Source of the DNA: Candidatus Altarchaeales archaeon
GTDB taxonomy: Archaea > Altiarchaeota > Altiarchaeia > IMC4 > QMZM01
DNA: 10,822 nt
NCBI GenBank assembly: GCA_003663115.1
Contig: QMZJ01000032.1
Location: 1 to 10,822 of the forward strand
Direction: 5' to 3'
Shown piece after piece: positions 7,019 to 10,822 of this stretch (position 1 is the stretch's first letter; each line of letters opens with the position of its first letter). A program made the position numbers and the translations under genes. The notes under the pieces were generated by a model. It did no database searches. It had not been told where the DNA came from and worked only from the letters and a program-made list of their open reading frames with translations.

Positions 7019-7867
7019 ATGGAAATAGGGATTTTTGACCTTTTCTGGGTGTTTTTCCTCCTGATATTTGTAATACCCCTGGTAAAGAGAAAGATCATCG
7101 ACAGTTCCAGGGCCGCTATGCTCAGGAGAATCGAGCGGAAGAGGAAATCCAGAGTAATAACCATGATCCATAGACAGGAGGCTATCAGCCTGTTTGGGAT
7201 CCCCTTTACGAGATATATCGATATTGAGGACTCTGAGAGGGTTCTAAGGGCGATTAGAGCCACCCCGGATGACGTACCCATAGACCTTATACTACATACC
7301 CCTGGAGGTTTGGTCCTGGCGGCGACGCAGATAGCTATGGCAATAAAGAAGCACCCCGCGGATGTCAGGGTTATAATCCCACATTATGCTATGTCCGGGG
7401 GAACTTTGATTGCTCTGGCAGCCGATAAACTTATAATGGACGAAAATGCAGTTCTGGGTCCCATTGACCCTCAACTGGGGGCACTTATGAAGATGTATCC
7501 CGCTGCATCTCTATTAAAAGTGGCCGAGATGAAGGATCCCAATAAAATGGATGATGATACCCTGATCCTCATAGATGTGGCCAAAAAGGCATTGGCTCAG
7601 GTAAGGAGCCTGGTTCACAAATTGCTGGAGGGTAAATTAAAAGAGGATGAGATCGAAGAGGTGTGTAAAAAATTAACAGAGGGCAGGTGGACTCATGATT
7701 ACCCCCTAACCGTTGAGGATCTCAGGGAGATGAAACTGAAGGTCGAGGTTGGTTTGCCCGAGGAGATCTACAAATTAATGAGGCTCTATCCGCAACCTGC
7801 GAGGTTTACCCCGACCGTGGAATATGTCCCCACCCCCTATAAAAAGGAACCGAAAACTACTAAATAG
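7019..7867 (+). CDS. Membrane-anchored ClpP/SDH-class serine protease
   Basis: The product is 282 aa. One transmembrane helix (residues 5-22, FDLFWVFFLLIFVIPL) is followed by a basic stretch (23-47) and a ClpP-fold domain of the serine dehydrogenase proteinase (SDH_sah) family, related to SppA and membrane-bound ClpP-class proteases. DLILHTPGGLVLAA (89-102) forms the oxyanion-side motif, AMSGGTLIALAA (124-135) contains the likely nucleophile Ser126, and AVLGPIDPQLGAL (144-156) follows as in the family. Length is normal. The substrate is unknown; relatives are thought to degrade membrane or misfolded proteins. The positive residues after the helix suggest the protease domain faces the cytoplasm (positive-inside rule), but this is inference. 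The gene is divergent from the spermidine-synthase-like membrane protein across a minimal promoter and is probably leaderless. Confidence 0.88.
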   Translation: MEIGIFDLFWVFFLLIFVIPLVKRKIIDSSRAAMLRRIERKRKSRVITMIHRQEAISLFGIPFTRYIDIEDSERVLRAIRATPDDVPIDLILHTPGGLVLAATQIAMAIKKHPADVRVIIPHYAMSGGTLIALAADKLIMDENAVLGPIDPQLGALMKMYPAASLLKVAEMKDPNKMDDDTLILIDVAKKALAQVRSLVHKLLEGKLKEDEIEEVCKKLTEGRWTHDYPLTVEDLREMKLKVEVGLPEEIYKLMRLYPQPARFTPTVEYVPTPYKKEPKTTK

Positions 7868-7870
7868 AAA

Positions 7871-7879
7871 CTTTTATTT
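7871..7879 (+). terminator. Possible T-rich terminator after the protease gene
   Basis: The short T-rich tract CTTTTATTT begins four bases after the protease stop codon and just before the TATA-like box of the next gene. It would suit factor-independent archaeal termination, but it is interrupted and short. Confidence 0.25.
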
Positions 7880-7882
7880 AGG

Positions 7883-7893
7883 ATAAATTTATT
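7883..7893 (+). promoter_or_regulatory. TATA box for the PHP phosphoesterase gene
   Basis: ATAAATTTATT is centred at about 7888, 26 bp before the ATG at 7914. No ribosome-binding sequence lies between them, which fits a leaderless transcript. It separates this gene from the protease gene 46 bases upstream. Confidence 0.5.
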
Positions 7894-7913
7894 CTGAAAA
7901 CCAATTCTTATAC

Positions 7914-9146
7914 ATGCAACAAATTGATGTCGATTTCCATATTCATTCGAGGTACTCTGGTGGGACATCGAGGGACATGATAGCATCTGTAATTGCAAGG
8001 CAGGCCGAATTGAAGGGTCTGGACCTCGTTGGAACAGGTGATGCCCTGAATCCCGACTGGTTAAGGCATATAAAGAAGAATCTGACCGAAGAATCGGATG
8101 GGGTCTATTCGTCGTCTGAATCTAAGACAAGATTTTTAGTAACAACAGAGGTTGAGGATTATAAAGGGGTGCATCACCTGCTGCTTTTTCCATCGATCTC
8201 CTCAGCCGAGGAATTGATGGAGAGATTTAAAAGGTATTCATCAGATATTGAGAAAGATGGAAGACCCCATTTAAGGCTCAATGGAGAGCAGATCGTCGAT
8301 TCCGCAGGGGATGTTGACGCATTGTTGGGGCCCGCTCACGCATTTACGCCGTGGACTGCCATTTATAAAGAGTACAATTCCCTAAGGGAGTGCTATGGTG
8401 ACAACATCAGGGATGTAAAATTTCTCGAGCTGGGTCTCTCTGCAGACAGTTACATGGCAGATCGAATCTCGGAGTTACAGGAAATTACCTTCATGACGAA
8501 TTCGGATACACATTCACCATGGCCCCATCGCCTCGGCAGGGAGTTCAATAGGATCCTGGTAAAGGATCTAAGCTTCAGCGAGATAAAGAAGGCAATCGAA
8601 CACAAGAATGATAGAAGATTTGTCCTGAACGTCGGCCTTAACCCGAGGGAGGGGAAGTATCATCTAACCTCCTGCACCAGGTGTTTCCTCCGCTTTAAAC
8701 TCGCTGATGCAGAACGGCTAAAATGGAGATGCCCGGAGTGCAGGGGAGTGATAAAGAAGGGCGTTTCAGACAGAATCAATGAATTAGCGACGTGGGAAAA
8801 GCCACACCATCCATGGCACAGACCGAGGTATATACACATAATCCCCCTGGCGGAGGTTATTTCATTAGCCACAGGAATTAGAACGATAACAAGCAAGAAG
8901 ATTCACGAAAGATGGAAGAGATTGATAGATCGCTTTGGAACGGAGATAAATGTTCTGATAGATTCAGAGACTTCAGAGATAAAGAAAATAGATCCCGGGG
9001 TGGGGAGAATAATAGAAAAATTCAGAACCGGTAGGATGAAATACGTAGCGGGTGGCGGCGGACAGTACGGCAGACCCACCCTTAAAGATGAAGAAGACAA
9101 CTTCTATGGGATGGGACAGAGATCCCTGAGTGAATTTTTGGGATGA
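7914..9146 (+). CDS. PHP-domain phosphoesterase with zinc ribbon (TIGR00375/COG1379 type)
   Basis: The product is 410 aa, normal for this family. The PHP metal site is complete by eye: DFHIHS (7-12; H9, H11), GTGDALN (40-46; D43), E79 in TTEVED, H87, H142 in GPAHAFTPW, and NSDTHSPW (196-203; D198, H200). PHP domains hydrolyse phosphoester bonds using two or three metals; the substrate of this family is not established. A zinc ribbon follows with C254-TR-C257 and C273-PE-C276, suggesting contact with nucleic acid or a protein. The C-terminal part (310-410) contains the family block PLAEVISLATG and a Gly-rich VAGGGGQYGRP (378-388). The gene is monocistronic by spacing and convergent with the tRNA gene. 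A DNA-repair or nucleotide role is often suggested for such proteins, but nothing here proves it. Confidence 0.88.
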   Translation: MQQIDVDFHIHSRYSGGTSRDMIASVIARQAELKGLDLVGTGDALNPDWLRHIKKNLTEESDGVYSSSESKTRFLVTTEVEDYKGVHHLLLFPSISSAEELMERFKRYSSDIEKDGRPHLRLNGEQIVDSAGDVDALLGPAHAFTPWTAIYKEYNSLRECYGDNIRDVKFLELGLSADSYMADRISELQEITFMTNSDTHSPWPHRLGREFNRILVKDLSFSEIKKAIEHKNDRRFVLNVGLNPREGKYHLTSCTRCFLRFKLADAERLKWRCPECRGVIKKGVSDRINELATWEKPHHPWHRPRYIHIIPLAEVISLATGIRTITSKKIHERWKRLIDRFGTEINVLIDSETSEIKKIDPGVGRIIEKFRTGRMKYVAGGGGQYGRPTLKDEEDNFYGMGQRSLSEFLG

Positions 9147-9168
9147 TAACCCTTTTCTAAAGGGTTAT
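9146..9168. terminator. Perfect 10-bp hairpin between convergent PHP gene and tRNA
   Basis: ATAACCCTTT (9146-9155) pairs perfectly with AAAGGGTTAT (9159-9168) around a 3-nt loop. It begins on the last base of the PHP stop codon and ends on the discriminator base of the tRNA. It could end transcripts from either side or form part of the tRNA 3' trailer that is removed during maturation. There is no long T-run after it on either strand, so terminator is only the best guess. Confidence 0.45.
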
Positions 9169-9241
9169 GGGACCGCCGAGATTCGAACTCAGGTCCATGG
9201 CTCCCAAAGCCACGAGGATAACCAAGCTACCCCACGGTCCC
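9168..9241 (-). tRNA. tRNA-Pro (anticodon UGG)
   Basis: A 74-nt cloverleaf can be assembled on the minus strand. The acceptor stem GGGACCG pairs perfectly with CGGTCCC, with discriminator A. The D arm is GGGT-AGCTTGGTTA-TCCT. The anticodon stem GTGGC/GCCAT holds loop TTTGGGA, giving anticodon UGG. A 4-nt variable loop is followed by T stem CTGAG/CTCGG with loop TTCGAAT. The 3' CCA is not encoded, so it must be added by CCA-adding enzyme. I see no intron. The D-stem has one U-U and one G-U pair, which archaeal tRNA-Pro tolerates. Confidence 0.96.
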
Positions 9242-9273
9242 ATCTAAGCAGTTAATTATGGGTACTGCAGAGA

Positions 9274-9280
9274 TTTAAAT
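9274..9280 (-). promoter_or_regulatory. TATA box for tRNA-Pro
   Basis: ATTTAAA (minus strand) is centred at about 9277, 36 bp before the first tRNA base. Transcription would start near 9250, giving a short 5' leader for RNase P. The box overlaps the stop codon of the upstream membrane protein gene. Confidence 0.5.
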
Positions 9281-10330
9281 TACGTTCCCATTACCTTGTA
9301 TCTCCGGTTTGTCTGAGTTTATAAGTCTCTGAATACTGAGCCCGAGATATATCGCTGCAAAGATACCTAATATCAGGGGTAAGAGATAGAGGAAGAATCT
9401 ATTTATTATGGTAGCTGCCGCAGATGATGCCTCTGATATGTTCCCCAGAAGAGTATACAGGGTCACACTTGCACCCTCCCATATTCCCAGGGCCCCTGGA
9501 AACAGTGGCATGAAAGATAGCACGGAAACGGTAGTTTCCACGATCAGAACGGTGGAAAATTCAATTGGAATTCCCAAGGCAATGAAAATGAGATACATCC
9601 TCAGAAATCTCAGACCCCAGATCGATAAAGACAGAAGTGTGCCAAAGAAGAAAATATAATTGTCCATTACGTGAAGTCGTATGGCATTATTGAATCTCTC
9701 AGATATCTCATCGATCTCATGGAGATGTTTCTGGATATAAACATTTAGAAGGGGGATATTGGAGATAAAATTAAATAATATTCGAATCAGTTTCATCGAG
9801 AATTCCTTGTTTATAACCAGGGTAATAGCTATGATGAATAACAGAAGAAGTACAAGAGCGATGAAACCCAAGAAGATTGCGAGGATCAATGGGATCCCTT
9901 TAACGAATATTAGGTATATGGCCAATCCGCTGAGCAGGAACATCGGGATAATTTCAAGAAATAGGTCAACTATAACACTGGATGCTGCAGTTGGCAAGGG
10001 GAGGTTATCCGTCTTGGAGATGATATATGCCCGAACTGGCTCGCCCCCCGCCAGACCCACTGGGGTTATGCCATTGACAAAATATCCTACAAATACAGCG
10101 GGGAGTATATTTCGCATCAAAACCCTCGAGTGTCTTAAAATGAGCCTCCATTTTATAGAGGCCAATAGTATCGATGTTAATTGTATACCGAGAAGCAGGA
10201 GAAAATAATCCGGAGAGAGCTTTCTTATCTCATCTACAACCTTATCAAAGTTCACCAGGTAGAGGATCAGGAGCACTATCACAATACCAATTAGGGAGAG
10301 GAGAACCGTTTTGCGTCGCATTTTTATCAT
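9275..10330 (-). CDS. LPG-synthase-TM/UPF0104-type integral membrane protein
   Basis: The product is 351 aa from ATG 10330, with about eight transmembrane helices. Two blocks identify the family (lysylphosphatidylglycerol synthase TM region, flippase-like): GYFVNGITPVGLAGGEPVRA (82-101) and PLFPGALGIWEGA (275-287). Bacterial MprF uses such a domain to flip an aminoacylated lipid; archaeal members lack the soluble synthetase domain, as here, and probably move a lipid-linked molecule, but no substrate is known. Start choice is uncertain: ATG 10330 and ATG 10321 both precede the first helix with a basic MRRK; a TTG at 10396 extends the frame by 22 residues without homology that I recognise. No strong ribosome site is visible. 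It is followed by the tRNA gene, whose promoter lies over its stop codon. Confidence 0.85.
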   Translation of the reverse strand: MIKMRRKTVLLSLIGIVIVLLILYLVNFDKVVDEIRKLSPDYFLLLLGIQLTSILLASIKWRLILRHSRVLMRNILPAVFVGYFVNGITPVGLAGGEPVRAYIISKTDNLPLPTAASSVIVDLFLEIIPMFLLSGLAIYLIFVKGIPLILAIFLGFIALVLLLLFIIAITLVINKEFSMKLIRILFNFISNIPLLNVYIQKHLHEIDEISERFNNAIRLHVMDNYIFFFGTLLSLSIWGLRFLRMYLIFIALGIPIEFSTVLIVETTVSVLSFMPLFPGALGIWEGASVTLYTLLGNISEASSAAATIINRFFLYLLPLILGIFAAIYLGLSIQRLINSDKPEIQGNGNVI

Positions 10331-10446
10331 CAGTAGTTCCAAATTATTCACATTTAGGAAGTCCAAGATAAAAACAGAATCACGAATGAAACGCAAAATC
10401 TGAGTTAATAGGATAGAAGGCTGCTCCTGATTCGAGTAGATTTTAG

Positions 10447-10471
10447 TTTCTCTTCTGCATCTTACAGATAC
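10447..10471 (-). pseudogene. Possible relic of an internally deleted UPF0175 gene
   Basis: Within the 213-base gene-free stretch 10331-10543, bases 10460-10471 (TCTTACAGATAC) repeat 10811-10822 exactly, and bases 10447-10460 repeat 10550-10563 with one mismatch. Those two source segments are the visible N-terminal and the C-terminal ends of the neighbouring RHH-UPF0175 gene, here joined directly. On the minus strand the relic would read VSV, then AEEKL in another frame. A further 9-bp match, AAAATCCAG at 10501-10509 and 10784-10792, is out of order. It may be the scar of a duplicated copy that lost its middle. I see nothing else in this stretch. The case rests on short matches. Confidence 0.35.
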
Positions 10472-10543
10472 CGAATTCCTTTCCTAGAAATGCCCGAATC
10501 AAAATCCAGTCCGGAATTCAGGCAGGGGTTGGTTTAGTCAGAT

Positions 10544-10822
10544 CTATAATTTTTCTTCTGCATATCTCATAGCATCTTTTGCATCTTCCAGTTCAAGATT
10601 TAACGGGATATTATACCTCCTGAGTAAATCCATAAATTCTGATATAGAAATTCCGGCCAATCTTGCGCCAAGACCAAGGCTAACACTTCCCTTCCTGTAT
10701 AACTCCAGAGCCCACATCTCTCTGCCTTTAGATAAAAGTTTTCGTATGAGTGCAGATCGCCTCTCATTCAATACCCTCCCCATAAAATCCAGCTCCTTTA
10801 ACCTATCCAGTCTTACAGATAC
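10544..10822 (-). CDS. UPF0175 protein with N-terminal RHH-like segment (partial, 5' end beyond edge)
   Basis: Ninety-two codons are visible, and the frame is open to the window edge. The first part (VSVRLDRLKELDF, then RRSALIRKLLSKG) has the strand-helix-helix pattern of ribbon-helix-helix DNA-binding proteins. It is followed by the UPF0175 core ALELYRKGSVSLGLGARLAGIS and EFMDLLRRYNIPLNLELED, which resembles a helix-turn-helix. UPF0175 proteins are often antitoxin-like and commonly sit beside PIN-type toxins; that partner, if present, would be outside the window. An ATG at 10783 with AAGGAG 10-15 bases upstream could start a short 79-aa form, but it would remove the RHH strand, so a start beyond the edge is more likely. 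Confidence 0.75.
   Translation of the reverse strand, partial: VSVRLDRLKELDFMGRVLNERRSALIRKLLSKGREMWALELYRKGSVSLGLGARLAGISISEFMDLLRRYNIPLNLELEDAKDAMRYAEEKL

Noticed and set aside
6982..7281. A 100-residue N-terminal extension of the spermidine-synthase-like membrane protein
   Set aside because: It lies antisense to the start of the well-supported serine protease gene, covers the shared promoter region and has no family resemblance; ATG 6981 or 6963 fits the first transmembrane helix.
9408..10371. Plus-strand open frames across the UPF0104-type gene
   Set aside because: They are antisense to a multi-pass membrane protein with two family motifs; their composition is that of reverse-complemented hydrophobic codons.
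1..10822. CRISPR arrays, insertion sequences, phage genes or attachment sites
   Set aside because: I found no regularly spaced repeats, transposase or integrase motifs, and the tRNA-Pro 3' end is not repeated elsewhere in the window.

Overview
The window looks like a piece of an archaeal chromosome, most likely euryarchaeal; I cannot place it to class. The evidence is an archaeal class III (pilin-type) signal peptide, an AMP phosphorylase of the archaeal nucleotide-salvage type, a PHP phosphoesterase with a zinc ribbon, a tRNA-Pro gene without an encoded CCA, and several genes whose start codon lies only about 26-32 bases from a TATA-like box with no ribosome binding site, as expected for leaderless mRNAs. 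Gene density is high. I see no insertion sequence, phage gene or CRISPR array.

Layout. From 1 to 186 there is no gene I can support, but the last 90 bases hold two perfect 7-bp inverted repeats just before a small pilin-like gene (187-654, +). Two bases later comes the convergent AMP phosphorylase gene (657-2159, -). This is divergent from a small charged zinc-ribbon protein (2220-2636, +), and the two share a 60-bp spacer with one TATA element. Next is a tight co-directional set: endonuclease III (2707-3345), a stand-alone LigD-type 3'-phosphoesterase (3348-3842) and a predicted lipoprotein form of protein-L-isoaspartate methyltransferase (3839-4600). The spacings are 2 nt, then a 4-nt ATGA overlap.

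Converging on that set is a large polytopic membrane protein with an embedded spermidine-synthase-like domain (4615-6981, -). It is divergent from a membrane-anchored ClpP/SDH-class serine protease (7019-7867, +), again across a very short spacer with one central AT box. A PHP-domain/zinc-ribbon phosphoesterase follows (7914-9146, +). It is separated by a 10-bp hairpin from the convergent tRNA-Pro(UGG) gene (9168-9241, -). An LPG-synthase/UPF0104-type membrane protein lies upstream of the tRNA (9275-10330, -). A UPF0175 protein with an N-terminal ribbon-helix-helix-like segment runs off the right edge (10544-10822, -).

Functional reading. The clearest module is nth-PE-PIMT, a possible damage-repair operon: base excision, cleaning of 3' DNA ends, and repair of isoaspartyl proteins, with the last step apparently outside the membrane. 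The other genes are mostly single transcription units (nucleotide salvage, membrane proteolysis, membrane transport or lipid functions). I do not see a complete, clearly new multi-gene system. The best leads are the repair operon, the lipoprotein PIMT, the pilin leader hairpins, the two compact bidirectional promoters and the UPF0175-derived relic near the right edge.
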